A stretch of 64,000 nt of DNA, taken from Dyella_B jejuensis (GTDB lineage Bacteria > Pseudomonadota > Gammaproteobacteria > Xanthomonadales > Rhodanobacteraceae). The notes under the pieces were generated by a model. It made no database searches and was not told the origin of the DNA. It saw only the letters and a list, made by a program, of their open reading frames with translations. The position numbers and the translations under genes were made by a program. The DNA is taken from assembly GCF_044904675.1 (NCBI RefSeq), contig NZ_JADIKJ010000003.1:62001-126000 (forward strand). Reading direction: 5' to 3'. This document shows, piece by piece, positions 51,629 through 61,508 of the stretch; within the stretch, counting starts at the first letter, position 1, and every line of letters begins with the position of its first letter.

Positions 51629-53074
51629 TCAACCGTTGGGAGCAAGAGCCGCGGCAACTTGCGAGCATTGCACATCGCCGCATGCCTGCCATCCGCCGCC
51701 CAGCGCCTTGTAGAGCGCCACGGCCCGCGTATCGATCGCGCTCTCCGATTGCGCCAGATCGTCGTCGGCAGCCAATTGCACCCGTTCGGCATCCAGCAGT
51801 TCCAGATAACCGGTAGCGCCTTCCCGGTAACGGATCCGCGCCAGCTCGGCGGCGCGTTTGCTCTGCTCGCTCTGCGCGATCAATTGCTCGATGCGCGCAT
51901 GCTCGGCGTTGTACGCCACCACGGCGTTATCGATATCTTCGATCGCCTGCAAAACGGTCCGTTGGTAGTCTGCCTTGGCCTCGTCGGCGCGGGCTTCGCT
52001 CGCATGCAGGTTGGACCGCACGCGCTCTACATTCAGGCCGTTCCAGGTGATGCTCGGGCCGAACGAGAAGGCGCGCGAGGCCGGGCCGCCGAAATCGTTG
52101 CTTTGCCCGGCGAGGAAACCGAGGAAGCCGCCCAGCGCGATATGCGGAAAGAAATCCGCCTTGGCCACGCCGATCCGGGCGGTAGCTGCCGCATAGTGCC
52201 GTTCGGCCGTGCGCACGTCGGGACGGCGCGACAGCGCGTCGCCCGCATCGCCGATCGGCAGCACGCTGGCGATCGGTTTGAACGTGGCCGGCGATACGTC
52301 TACATCCAGCTCGCCCGGACGCTCGCCGAGCAGCACCGCAAGCCGGTATGCGTAGGCATGGGCCTGCGTATCGAGCACGGGCAATTGCGCCTTGGCGGCG
52401 CTGAGCTGGGCGCTGGCACTGGCGACATCCTGCTCGGATGCCGTGCCGATCTGCGCGCGGGCCTGGATCAGCTTCAGCGTGTCGGCCTGGTTGGCAATGT
52501 TGCGCTGGGCGATGGCCAGGCGTTGCTGCGTGCCGCGCAACTGGAAGTAATTGCGCGCGACTTCGGCGAACAGGCTGACTTGCGCGTCGTGCAGCGATGC
52601 TTCGCTGGCACCCAGGTCAGCGCGTGCGGCTTCCACCGAACGGCGCACGCCGCCGAACAGGTCCACTTCCCACGAAGCATCGAAGCCGGCCTCGTAGGTA
52701 TCGGCCGCGACGCGCTGGGTAGTGAAACCCGGCTGCTGTTCCAGCGCACGGCTATAGGCGATCTGCGTGTCGATGGTCGGCAATTGCCCGGAACGGGCGC
52801 TGCCGAGCAGCGCGCGCGATTGCTTCAGGCGCGCTTCGGCGATGCGCAGGTCCAGGCTGCCGCTGGCGGCGCGCTGGATCAATGCATCGAGCACCGGATC
52901 GTTGAACTGCTTCCACCAGGCGGCCTGGAACTGCGCGGCGCTCTCGCGCGCCGCGTCGACGCCTTGTACGTTCGCCGTTGGCGCTGGCGGGGTGTTGTAA
53001 TCCGGCCCCACGCTGGCACATCCGGCCAGCGCAAGAGCGGCGAACAGGACGGTGTTACGGAAAAGTCGTGTCAT
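51629..53074 (-). CDS. RND efflux outer membrane lipoprotein (NodT family)
   Basis: The 481-residue protein starts MTRLFRNTVLFAALALAGCASVGPDY with lipobox LAGC. Two TolC-like repeats are visible (WWKQFNDPVLDALIQRA and the second LIAQSEQSKRAAELARIRY-type helix; RPDVRTAERHYAAATARIGVAKADFFPHIALG). It forms the outer membrane channel of the tripartite pump with the RND permease one base upstream. Substrate is not predictable from sequence. Confidence 0.93.
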   Translation of the reverse strand: MTRLFRNTVLFAALALAGCASVGPDYNTPPAPTANVQGVDAARESAAQFQAAWWKQFNDPVLDALIQRAASGSLDLRIAEARLKQSRALLGSARSGQLPTIDTQIAYSRALEQQPGFTTQRVAADTYEAGFDASWEVDLFGGVRRSVEAARADLGASEASLHDAQVSLFAEVARNYFQLRGTQQRLAIAQRNIANQADTLKLIQARAQIGTASEQDVASASAQLSAAKAQLPVLDTQAHAYAYRLAVLLGERPGELDVDVSPATFKPIASVLPIGDAGDALSRRPDVRTAERHYAAATARIGVAKADFFPHIALGGFLGFLAGQSNDFGGPASRAFSFGPSITWNGLNVERVRSNLHASEARADEAKADYQRTVLQAIEDIDNAVVAYNAEHARIEQLIAQSEQSKRAAELARIRYREGATGYLELLDAERVQLAADDDLAQSESAIDTRAVALYKALGGGWQACGDVQCSQVAAALAPNG

Positions 53075-53075
53075 C

Positions 53076-56000
53076 TCAATGGCCCTCCAAGGCGGGCAAG
53101 CTCGGCGCGTGCCGTTGCCTGCGTGCTTCGCGCCGTTCGACCACGGCGCGGATCAGCACGTAGAACAGCGGGGTGTAGATCAAGCCGAAGATGGTTACGC
53201 CGAGCATGCCGGAGAACACCGCCACGCCCATCGCATGGCGCATTTCCGCGCCGGCGCCGTGCGAAGTGACCAGCGGCACCACGCCCATGATGAAAGCGAT
53301 CGAGGTCATCAGGATCGGGCGCAATCGCAGGCGAGCCGCTTCCAGCACCGCATCGTGGCGGCTCATGCCTTCGTGCTGGCGTTCGCGCGCGAACTCCACG
53401 ATCAGGATCGCGTTCTTGCAAGCCAGGCCGACTAGCACGATCAAGCCAATCTGGGTGAAGATGTTGTTGTCGCCGCCCGACAACCACACGCCGGCGATCG
53501 CGGATAGCAACACCATCGGCACGATCAGGATCACCGCCAGCGGCAGCGACCAGCTTTCATACAGCGAGGACAGCACCAGGAATACCAGCAGTACGCACAA
53601 CGGGAACACCAATATCGCGGTGTTGCCGGCGAGGATCTGCTGGTAGGTCAGTTCGGTCCATTCGAAGCTCATGCCGTTGGGCAGGTTGTCGTGTGCCAAT
53701 TTTTCCATCGCCGCCTGCGCCTGGCCGGAACTAAAGCCGGGCGCCGGGCCACCGTTGATTTCCGCGGTCACGTAGCCGTTGTAATGCATCACCCGTTCAA
53801 GGCCGGCGGTGTGACGCACGCTGATGAACGAACCCAGCGGCACCATCTGTCCCTGGGCGTTGCGCGTCTTCAGTTGCAGCAGGTCTTCCGGCTCGTGGCG
53901 GAAGCCGGGCTCGGCCGAGACGTTGACCTGGTAGACGCGGCCAAAGCGATTGAAGTCGTTGACGTACAGCGAGCCAAGATAAGCCTGCAAGGTATCGTCG
54001 ACATCGGTAAGGTCCACGCCTTCGGCCTTCGCTTTTTCCCGGTCCACATCGGCATCGATCTGCGGCACGCTCACCTGGTAGCTGGAGAACAATCCAGCCA
54101 GCGCCGGTGTTTTCTGGCTTTGCGCAATCAGGTTCTGGGTTTGCTTGTACAGCTCGGCGAAGCCCAGCTGGCTGCGATCCTCGATCTGGATGCGGAAACC
54201 GCCGATCGTGCCCAGGCCCTGCACCGGCGGCGGCGGGAAGGTGGCAATGTAGGCATCCTGGATCGTGGCGAACTTCTGGTTCAGCGCGGCGGCAATCGCC
54301 CCGGCCGACAGCGAAGGATCGCGCCGTTCCTCGAACGGCTTCAAGGTTTCAAACACGATGCCGGCATTCGTGCTGTTGGTGAAGCCGTTGATCGACAGTC
54401 CCGGGAACGCGACGGCACTTTCCACGCCCGGCTGTTTCAGCGCGATCGCGGACATGCGTTGGATCACGTCCTGCGCGCGGTCGAGCGAAGCCGCGTCGGG
54501 CAGTTGCGCGAACGAGACCAGGTACTGCTTGTCCTGCGCCGGGACGAAGCCCATCGGCACGTGCGAAAAGCCCAGCCAGGCCAGGCCGATCAGGCCGGCA
54601 TAGACCACCAGCGCCACCGAGCCCTTGCCGATGACCCGGCGCACGCCACCCACGTAGCGCTCCGCGCCGTGGTGGAACAGTTTGTTGAACGGACGGAACA
54701 GCCAGCCGAAGGCCCTGTCGATAAGCAGCGTGAGCCGATCCTTGGGCGCGTCGTGGCCCTTCAGCAATACCGCGGCCAAGGCCGGGCTGAGACTGAGCGA
54801 GTTGAACGCGGAAATCACCGTGGAGATCGCGATGGTCAGCGCGAACTGCCGATAGAACTCGCCGGTCAAGCCGCTGATGAAGGCGGTCGGTACGAACACC
54901 GCGCACAGCACCAGGGCGGTGGCGATGATCGGCCCGGTTACCTCGTTCATGGCGCGGCGTGTCGCGTCGCGCGGCGTATAACCGAGCTCGATGTTGCGCT
55001 CGACGTTTTCCACCACCACGATCGCGTCGTCCACCACGATGCCGATGGCCAGCACCAGGCCGAACAGCGACAGCGCGTTGAGCGAAAAGCCCACCAGGTA
55101 CATCACCGCGAAAGTACCGATCAACGATACCGGTACCGCTACCAGCGGAATCACCGAGGCACGCCAGGTCTGCAGGAACAAAATCACCACCAGCACGACC
55201 AGGAAAATCGCTTCGAGCAGCGTATGCGCCACCGCCTCGATCGAGCCGCGCACGAACACGGTCGGGTCATAGACGATGCTGTAGTCCACGCCTTGCGGGA
55301 AATCCTTTTTCAATTGCGCCATGGTGGCGCGCACTTCGTTGGAAATCTGGATCGCGTTGGAGCCGGGCCGCGCGAAGATCGGAATCGCCACCGCGGGCTG
55401 GTTGTTGAGCAGGCTGCGCAGTGCGTACTGGTTGGAACCCAGTTCGATGCGCGCCACATCGCGCAGGTGCACGACGCTGCCGTTGGCATCGGTGCGCACG
55501 ATGATGTTGCGGAAATCGTCAGCCGTGCTCAGGCGTCCCTGCGTATTGATATTGAGCTGGAAGTCGGTATTGCCCGGCACCGGCGGTGCGTTCAGCGCGC
55601 CGGCGGCAACTTGCACGTTCTGCTCCTGGATCGCCTTGACCACGTCGCTGGTGGTCAGACCGCGCTGGGCCAGCTGGTTGGGATCAAGCCATACCCGCAT
55701 GCTGTATTCGCCGGCGCCGAAGATCTGCACGTCGCCCACGCCATCGAGGCGGGCGAGCAGGTCTTTTACGTGCAGGCGCGCGTAGTTCGACAGGTACAGC
55801 ATGTCGTAGCGCTTATCCGGCGAGGTCAGGTGTACCACCATGGTCAGGTCGGGCGAACTCTTCTGCGTGGTGACGCCCAGCCGCTGCACTTCGTCCGGCA
55901 GGCGCGGCAATGCCTGCGACACGCGGTTTTGCACTTCGACTTGCGCATTGTTGAGATCGGTGCCGAGCGCGAACGTTACGGTCAGCGTCATCTGTCCGTC

Positions 56001-56261
56001 GCTGGTCGCCTGCGAGGAGGTGTAGAGCATGCCTTCCACGCCGTTGATCTGTTCTTCCAGCGGCGTGGCCACGGTTTCGGCGATCACCTCGGGGTTGGCG
56101 CCGGGATAGTTGGCGCGCACCACCACGGTAGGCGGCACCACTTCGGGATATTCGCTGATCGGCAGCTTGAACACCGCGATGCTGCCTGTGATCACGAAGA
56201 TCAGCGAAAGCACCGCGGCCATGATCGGCCGGTCGACGAAAAACTGTGCGATGTTTTTCAT
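53076..56261 (-). CDS. HAE1-type RND multidrug efflux permease
   Basis: The 1061-residue protein starts MKNIAQFFVDRPIMAAVLSLI. The proton-relay Asp pair is in GIVVDDAIVVVENVERNIE (TM4), with porter-domain repeats, and the long C-terminal half shows the FTQIGLIVLVGLACKNAILIVEFARE block of TM10-12. It exports hydrophobic compounds through the membrane fusion protein and OMF encoded on either side. It is 66 bp downstream of the fusion protein gene and one base before the OMF gene, so the three form an operon. Confidence 0.96.
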   Translation of the reverse strand: MKNIAQFFVDRPIMAAVLSLIFVITGSIAVFKLPISEYPEVVPPTVVVRANYPGANPEVIAETVATPLEEQINGVEGMLYTSSQATSDGQMTLTVTFALGTDLNNAQVEVQNRVSQALPRLPDEVQRLGVTTQKSSPDLTMVVHLTSPDKRYDMLYLSNYARLHVKDLLARLDGVGDVQIFGAGEYSMRVWLDPNQLAQRGLTTSDVVKAIQEQNVQVAAGALNAPPVPGNTDFQLNINTQGRLSTADDFRNIIVRTDANGSVVHLRDVARIELGSNQYALRSLLNNQPAVAIPIFARPGSNAIQISNEVRATMAQLKKDFPQGVDYSIVYDPTVFVRGSIEAVAHTLLEAIFLVVLVVILFLQTWRASVIPLVAVPVSLIGTFAVMYLVGFSLNALSLFGLVLAIGIVVDDAIVVVENVERNIELGYTPRDATRRAMNEVTGPIIATALVLCAVFVPTAFISGLTGEFYRQFALTIAISTVISAFNSLSLSPALAAVLLKGHDAPKDRLTLLIDRAFGWLFRPFNKLFHHGAERYVGGVRRVIGKGSVALVVYAGLIGLAWLGFSHVPMGFVPAQDKQYLVSFAQLPDAASLDRAQDVIQRMSAIALKQPGVESAVAFPGLSINGFTNSTNAGIVFETLKPFEERRDPSLSAGAIAAALNQKFATIQDAYIATFPPPPVQGLGTIGGFRIQIEDRSQLGFAELYKQTQNLIAQSQKTPALAGLFSSYQVSVPQIDADVDREKAKAEGVDLTDVDDTLQAYLGSLYVNDFNRFGRVYQVNVSAEPGFRHEPEDLLQLKTRNAQGQMVPLGSFISVRHTAGLERVMHYNGYVTAEINGGPAPGFSSGQAQAAMEKLAHDNLPNGMSFEWTELTYQQILAGNTAILVFPLCVLLVFLVLSSLYESWSLPLAVILIVPMVLLSAIAGVWLSGGDNNIFTQIGLIVLVGLACKNAILIVEFARERQHEGMSRHDAVLEAARLRLRPILMTSIAFIMGVVPLVTSHGAGAEMRHAMGVAVFSGMLGVTIFGLIYTPLFYVLIRAVVERREARRQRHAPSLPALEGH

Positions 56262-56327
56262 GGGTCATGTCTCAATGATTCGTGCCATGCGGCTTTCTCT
56301 TCCAGCAGGAGAGAGGAAGAGTGGCGC

Positions 56328-57584
56328 TCAACCCTGCGGACGCTTTTGCGTCGCGCCGCTGTCTGCCTGCGCCGTGCGCGTGTCGTTGCCATCCGGATCG
56401 GTGACCGCTGCATCCACCAATGCCTTGTCTTGCGCATCGAGGCGGTAATCCATTGCCACCTGCTGTGGCGCGACTTCGACACCCGGGCGTACGTGCTGCA
56501 AGCCATTGACCACGACCACGTCGCCGGGGCTCAGGCCGTCGTCGATCACGCGCAGGCCGTGGAACAGCGGACCGGTATCGACCCTGCGGTATTGCACCTT
56601 GCGCTGGCCATCGATCACGTAGACGAACTGATTGCCAAGATCGGTGCCGACCGCGCGATCATCGATCAACACACGTGGGCGGGGTTGCCCGCTTTGCAGA
56701 TGCACGTGCGCATACAAACCGGGCGTAAGCAGGCCGCCTTCGTCGTCGAACACGGCGCGCAGGCGCATGGTGCCGGAGCCCACGCGCAGCTGGTTATCAA
56801 CGAAGTCGATGCGGCCGCTGTGCGGATAACCCTGCTCGTCGGACAGCCCCATGCTGGCTTCGATGCGCGGTGCATGGCCGCTCTTGATGGCGTTGCGGCG
56901 CAGGCGATCGAGCTTCAGCCAGGTCTGCTCATCCACGTCGAAATACACATAGACCGGGTTGACCGAGACCACGCTGGTGAGTACGTCTGAACTGGTCACC
57001 AGGTTGCCGGGCATGATGCGGGCATTGCTCACACGGCCATCGATCGGCGCGCGCACCTGGGTCCAGTCGAGATTGAGCCTGGCTGTGGCCAATGCCGCCG
57101 TGGCCGCCGCCACGCTGGCGATGGCGCTTTGTTCGCCGGTACTCATGCTGTCGGCGTCTTCCTGCGAGATGGCATGCTGGGCGAGCAGCCGCCGGGCGCG
57201 TGCCGCATTGGCCTGGGCCAGCCCCCATTGCGCCTGGGCCTGGGCGCGATTGGCGCTGAGCCGGTCCACCTCGGCCTGGAATGGGCGCGGGTCGATGCGG
57301 AACAGTACATCGCCCTGGTGCACCTCGGCGCCTTCCTTGAATAGCACCGCGTCTACATAACCGCCCACGCGCGGGCGCACGTCGGCGGTATCGACGGCCT
57401 GCAGCTGGCCGGTGAAATCAGCGCTATCGCTGACCGGCCGCGACATCGCCTGGGCGACGGTGACTTGGGGCGGGCCGCCGTCGGGCGTGGCGACCTGGGC
57501 CTGGGCGCCGTGGTGTCCCAACAGGGCCCAGCTGCCGGCGATGACTGCCACGACGAGCCCGGCCAGAATAGTTTTCTTCAACAT
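56328..57584 (-). CDS. RND efflux periplasmic adaptor (membrane fusion protein)
   Basis: The ATG at 57584 gives 418 residues with a signal/anchor segment (KKTILAGLVVAVIAGSWALLGHHGAQA), the lipoyl/barrel-like GQLQAVDTADVRPRVGGYVDAVLFKEGAEVHQGDVLFRIDPRPFQ block, a coiled-coil hairpin (VDRLSANRAQAQAQWGLAQANAARARR) and the second half TRAPIDGRVSNARIMPGNLV. No lipobox Cys. First gene of the efflux operon, divergent from the LysR gene. Confidence 0.92.
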   Translation of the reverse strand: MLKKTILAGLVVAVIAGSWALLGHHGAQAQVATPDGGPPQVTVAQAMSRPVSDSADFTGQLQAVDTADVRPRVGGYVDAVLFKEGAEVHQGDVLFRIDPRPFQAEVDRLSANRAQAQAQWGLAQANAARARRLLAQHAISQEDADSMSTGEQSAIASVAAATAALATARLNLDWTQVRAPIDGRVSNARIMPGNLVTSSDVLTSVVSVNPVYVYFDVDEQTWLKLDRLRRNAIKSGHAPRIEASMGLSDEQGYPHSGRIDFVDNQLRVGSGTMRLRAVFDDEGGLLTPGLYAHVHLQSGQPRPRVLIDDRAVGTDLGNQFVYVIDGQRKVQYRRVDTGPLFHGLRVIDDGLSPGDVVVVNGLQHVRPGVEVAPQQVAMDYRLDAQDKALVDAAVTDPDGNDTRTAQADSGATQKRPQG

Positions 57585-57750
57585 CGGTTCGCTCCCTGGG
57601 ATACGGTCGTGCCGCAATGCAGCACGCTTGGGGAAACGAATGATGGGTATACCGTACAGTTTAGAAAATCCGTTTCTTGCGCAAGCCACTCATGACTTCA
57701 AATCACGAATGGATGCATAATCGCCCGCAGTACTTGCTCTGGACCTTGTT

Positions 57751-58722
57751 ATGGAAGATTTTTCCGCTATCTCCGCCTTTGTCCGCGTGGTAGAGGCGAA
57801 AAGTTTTGCGTCCGCCGCCGCCCAGCTGGGCATGACGCCTTCCGGGGTCAGCCGTGCGGTCTCGCGGCTGGAAGAACAGCTTGGCGCACGCTTGCTGTTC
57901 CGCTCGACTCGGGCACTGCGGTTGACCGACGATGGCGCCTCGTTCTATGCACGATGCAAGGAAATCCTTACCGATCTCACCGAGGCGACCGAAGCCCTGG
58001 GTTACGCGCATCGCAAGCCGACCGGCAAGTTGCGGGTCGGTATGTCGGTATCGGTAGGGCGGGCCGCGATCATCCCCCAGCTATCGGATTTCGAGCGCCG
58101 CTATCCGGACATCCGGCTGGAATTGATGATGTGCGATTACCCCTATGACTTGAACGAGGAAGGGGTGGATTGCGCCATCCGCATGGGCGAACTGGAAGAT
58201 TCCAGCCTGATCGCGCGCAAGATCGGTTATTTCCGCAACGTACTGCTGGCCTCGCCGGACTATTTGCGGCGGCATGGCCATCCGGCCAGCATCGATGACC
58301 TGAAAAACCATCGCTGCATCAACTACGTCTACCCGAATGGCCGCCCGCGCCAATGGCAGTTCGACACACCGAACGGCCGGCTGGAGGTGGATATCCAGGC
58401 GCATATGCTGATCAACGATGGCGAGTCGGTGATCCAGGCGGCGGTGGCGGGCCTGGGCATCATCCAGGCGCCGCATGTGCTGGCAGCCTGCATGCTGGAC
58501 CTGGGCAAACTGGAGCCGATCATGACCGATACGCTCTCCACCGGTAAGAGCGTGTGGATCGTATATCCCCAGAAAAAACACCTGTCGGCGCGCGTGCAGG
58601 CTTTCATCGAATGGGCGCGTGAGCTGTTCGAGCGCCCATTCGAATCGGTCTGCCCGCTGGCGCCCGTGGTCGACGCCCTTCGCCCGCCGGCTCAGGAAAA
58701 ATCGATGTCGCTGGCTCAGTAA
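57751..58722 (+). CDS. LysR-family transcriptional regulator
   Basis: The 323-residue protein has an N-terminal winged HTH (FVRVVEAKSFASAAAQLGMTPSGVSRAVSRLEEQLGARLLFRST, residues 9-53) and a substrate-binding domain from about residue 90. It diverges from the RND operon with 166 bp between the starts; that gap contains a CTTGCGCAAG palindrome (57676-57685). It probably controls the efflux operon (inference from arrangement). It converges on uppP. Confidence 0.93.
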   Translation: MEDFSAISAFVRVVEAKSFASAAAQLGMTPSGVSRAVSRLEEQLGARLLFRSTRALRLTDDGASFYARCKEILTDLTEATEALGYAHRKPTGKLRVGMSVSVGRAAIIPQLSDFERRYPDIRLELMMCDYPYDLNEEGVDCAIRMGELEDSSLIARKIGYFRNVLLASPDYLRRHGHPASIDDLKNHRCINYVYPNGRPRQWQFDTPNGRLEVDIQAHMLINDGESVIQAAVAGLGIIQAPHVLAACMLDLGKLEPIMTDTLSTGKSVWIVYPQKKHLSARVQAFIEWARELFERPFESVCPLAPVVDALRPPAQEKSMSLAQ

Positions 58723-58746
58723 GGCATCGCACGCGCCGCGCGACTT

Positions 58747-59544
58747 TCAAGCACCCGCCGGAATCAACCACAGCAGCGCGGCGCCGAATGCGATGCGATA
58801 CAGCGCGAACCACGTGAAACGATGCGTGCGAATGTAGCCGAGCAGCCATTTCACCACGACGAACGCCACGATCAACGACACCAGGAAGCCGATCGCCAGA
58901 GCCGTCCAATCCTCATGCGCCGTGTCGCCGCGCTTGAGCACTTTGAGCCACTCATAGCCGGTGGCGGCATACATGGTCGGAATGCCGACCAGGAATGAAA
59001 ACTCGGTAGCGGCCGGCCGGTTGCTGGTCCCGGCCAGCATCGCCGTGAAAATAGTGGCGCCCGAACGCGAGGTACCCGGAAACACGCCCGCCACCAACTG
59101 CGCGATGCCCACCAGGATCGCCACCCGCCAGGTGACGTCCTTGCGATCGGCCTGGCGGGCGGCGATCGCCTCCGCGCCCAGCATCCAGCAGCCGCCGATC
59201 ATCAATGCCCAGGCAATCGGTGTCACCGTCTCCGGTAATTTGAAACCGTAGTGGGTGACCATCAGGCCAAGCACGCAGGTGATCAGGAACGCCACGGCCA
59301 GTTTGCACAGGTAAGCGCGATTGGCCGGGTTCCGCCATTGCGTGAGCAATTGCCAGATGTGCTTGCGGTAGATCAACGTGATCGCCAGGATCGCGCCGGC
59401 CTGGATGCCGATATTGAAGAGATCCGAACGTGCGCCCAGCCCGAAGTCTTCCGCGATCAGCAGGTGGCCGGTGCTGGAGACGGGCAGGAACTCGGTGACG
59501 CCTTCGATGATGCCGAGCAGGATGACGTGGATCAGGTCGCGCAT
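58747..59544 (-). CDS. uppP: Undecaprenyl-diphosphatase (UppP/BacA)
   Basis: The ATG at 59544 gives 265 residues starting MRDLIHVILLGIIEGVTEFLPVSSTGHLLI, the first conserved motif; the second motif is FPGTSRSGATIF near residue 170. About eight membrane helices are predicted. It dephosphorylates undecaprenyl pyrophosphate to recycle the lipid carrier for peptidoglycan. The in-frame upstream 24 codons are rejected because the family starts at this Met. Confidence 0.95.
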   Translation of the reverse strand: MRDLIHVILLGIIEGVTEFLPVSSTGHLLIAEDFGLGARSDLFNIGIQAGAILAITLIYRKHIWQLLTQWRNPANRAYLCKLAVAFLITCVLGLMVTHYGFKLPETVTPIAWALMIGGCWMLGAEAIAARQADRKDVTWRVAILVGIAQLVAGVFPGTSRSGATIFTAMLAGTSNRPAATEFSFLVGIPTMYAATGYEWLKVLKRGDTAHEDWTALAIGFLVSLIVAFVVVKWLLGYIRTHRFTWFALYRIAFGAALLWLIPAGA

Positions 59545-59764
59545 GGCAGGCGAAACTCCATGGGATGCAGCGATGGCGCGCAGGAACGGCGCCGGATGAG
59601 GCAAAAGAAGCCGCATAGCTTAGAGGCTGCCTGGCAGGTTGTGCCGCCGCTGCCGTCCAAATCGGCCTCGACCGATGGGCTGGCGGGTGCTACCGGAAAG
59701 CGGCTGGCGCTCTGACCTGGTCCGCCTCGACCGAGCTGCGCCAACGGGATGGGACGCACGTCAA

Positions 59765-59779
59765 GCACAATATTGGTGC
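59765..59779 (+). promoter_or_regulatory. NtrC binding site upstream of glnA
   Basis: GCACAATATTGGTGC fits the NtrC dyad GCACyAwwwTGGTGC with one mismatch. It lies 87 bp upstream of the sigma-54 promoter, in the usual enhancer range. The gene-free stretch 59545-59922 otherwise contains only this control region and the uppP leader. Confidence 0.75.
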
Positions 59780-59865
59780 AACCCATTCCCCACAAGCGGG
59801 CAGTTCGTGTTGTGTCCGCCCGCGCCTCTTTACTTAATTGCCTGAAAAAAAAGACATTCCAAGCC

Positions 59866-59881
59866 TGGTACGCCCCTTGCT
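59866..59881 (+). promoter_or_regulatory. Sigma-54 promoter of glnA
   Basis: TGGTACGCCCCTTGCT matches the RpoN consensus TGGCACG-n4-TTGCW with invariant GG and GC ten bases apart and one mismatch. It is 42 bp upstream of the glnA ATG. With the NtrC site it indicates nitrogen-limited induction of glnA. Confidence 0.82.
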
Positions 59882-59922
59882 ACAGTGCACGCGCGATCCC
59901 CTTCCACGATCTGAGGTTCCAC

Positions 59923-61332
59923 ATGTCCGCCAAGAAAGTTCTCGACCTGATCCAGGAGCATGAGGTCGAGTTCGTCGACCTGCGTTTCGCCGACATGCTC
60001 GGCAAGCACCACCACGTGACGTTCCCCGCCCACGCCATCGACGAGTCGACCTTCGAGGACGGCAAGATGTTCGACGGTTCGTCGATTTCTGGCTGGAAGG
60101 GCATCAACGAGTCGGACATGGTGCTGCTGCCCGATCCGGAGACCGCCTACCTCGATCCGTTCAGCGGCCACACCCAACTGGTACTGCATTGCGACGTGCT
60201 GGAGCCGAGCACCATGCAGGCCTATGGCCGCGACCCGCGCTCGATCGCCAAGCGCGCCGAGGCCTACCTCAAGTCCACCGGCATCGCCGATACCGCCTTC
60301 TTCGGTCCGGAGCCGGAATTCTTCATCTTCGATTCCGTGCGCTGGCAGAACGACATGGGCCGCGTGTTCTACGAAATCGAATCGCAGGAAGCCGCCTGGA
60401 GCTCGCGCTTCAAGTACGACGAAGGCAACAGCGGTCATCGCCCAGGCGTGAAGGGTGGCTATTTTCCGGTGAGCCCGGTCGATTCGCTCGGCGACCTGCG
60501 CGCGGACATGTGCAAAGTGCTGGAGTCGCTGGGCCAGGTCGTGGAAGTGCATCACCACGAAGTGGCGAATGCGGGCCAGTGCGAGATCGGCGTGAAGTTC
60601 AACACGCTGGTGCAGAAGGCCGATGAGCTGATGACGATGAAGTATGTCATCCGCAACGTGGCGCACCAGAACGGCAAGACCGTCACCTTCATGCCCAAGC
60701 CGATCGTCGGCGACAACGGCAGCGGCATGCACGTGCACCAGTCGCTCAGCAAGGACGGCAAGAACCTGTTCTCCGGCGACCTGTACGGCGGCCTGTCGCA
60801 GACGGCGCTGTGGTACATCGGCGGCATCTTCAAGCATGCGCGCGCCATCAACGCCTTTGCCAACTCGACCACCAACAGCTACAAGCGGCTGGTGCCGGGT
60901 TTCGAAGCGCCGGTGATGCTGGCTTATTCGGCGCGCAACCGCTCGGCGAGCTGCCGCATCCCGTTCGTCTCCAATCCGAAGGGGCGCCGCATCGAAGTGC
61001 GCTTCCCCGATCCGATGCAGTCGGGCTACCTCACCTTCACCGCGTTGATGATGGCCGGCCTGGATGGCATCCTCAACAAGATCGATCCGGGCGCACCGGC
61101 CGACAAGGATCTTTACGACCTGCCGCCGGAAGAAGAGAAGAACATTCCGCAGGTATGTTCGAGCCTCGACGCCGCGCTGGATGCGCTGGACAAGGACCGC
61201 GAGTTCCTCAAGGCCGGCGGTGTGTTCAACGACGACTTCATCGATGCGTACATCGAACTGAAGATGCAGGAAGTCACGCGCTATCGCGCCAGCACGCATC
61301 CGCTGGAGTTCCAGATGTATTACGCGATCTGA
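59923..61332 (+). CDS. glnA: Glutamine synthetase type I
   Basis: The 469-residue protein starts MSAKKVLDLIQEHEVEFVDLRFADMLGK. GSI signatures are present: FDGSSISGW, GPEPEFFIFD, the ATP-binding KPIVGDNGSGMHVHQSL and the adenylylation loop DLYDLPPEEEKNIP with the modifiable Tyr. It makes glutamine from glutamate and ammonia. The upstream NtrC/RpoN elements fit the GSI-beta type controlled by adenylylation. A strong terminator follows. Confidence 0.98.
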   Translation: MSAKKVLDLIQEHEVEFVDLRFADMLGKHHHVTFPAHAIDESTFEDGKMFDGSSISGWKGINESDMVLLPDPETAYLDPFSGHTQLVLHCDVLEPSTMQAYGRDPRSIAKRAEAYLKSTGIADTAFFGPEPEFFIFDSVRWQNDMGRVFYEIESQEAAWSSRFKYDEGNSGHRPGVKGGYFPVSPVDSLGDLRADMCKVLESLGQVVEVHHHEVANAGQCEIGVKFNTLVQKADELMTMKYVIRNVAHQNGKTVTFMPKPIVGDNGSGMHVHQSLSKDGKNLFSGDLYGGLSQTALWYIGGIFKHARAINAFANSTTNSYKRLVPGFEAPVMLAYSARNRSASCRIPFVSNPKGRRIEVRFPDPMQSGYLTFTALMMAGLDGILNKIDPGAPADKDLYDLPPEEEKNIPQVCSSLDAALDALDKDREFLKAGGVFNDDFIDAYIELKMQEVTRYRASTHPLEFQMYYAI

Positions 61333-61355
61333 TCGGTTGCAAGACGTGTCATCAC

Positions 61356-61381
61356 ACAACGGGCGCTGCGGCGCCCGTTGT
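61356..61381 (+). terminator. glnA terminator
   Basis: An 11-bp perfect stem ACAACGGGCGC / GCGCCCGTTGT with a TGCG loop begins 24 bp after the glnA stop; a short T-rich sequence CATTTG follows. Confidence 0.8.
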
Positions 61382-61508
61382 CATTTGCGCAGCTGCTCTG
61401 TGCAAGCATCAGAAAGTAGCGCCACGCAACATATCGCCGCACGCAAGCTGACTATTCGCATCGAGCCACAGTCGACTCATTGCTTGCGTTCTCCATCGCG
61501 GTCTTCTT

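Noticed and set aside
53691..56990. Plus-strand frame of about 1100 residues opposite the RND permease
   Set aside because: It is a shadow of the permease reading frame with no conserved motifs.
57676..57685. CTTGCGCAAG palindrome between lysR and the efflux operon
   Set aside because: Could be a regulator half-site but ten bases are too short to call without a second copy.
59830..61359. Minus-strand frame of 509 residues opposite glnA
   Set aside because: Antisense shadow; composition reflects glnA codon bias and no motif is present.
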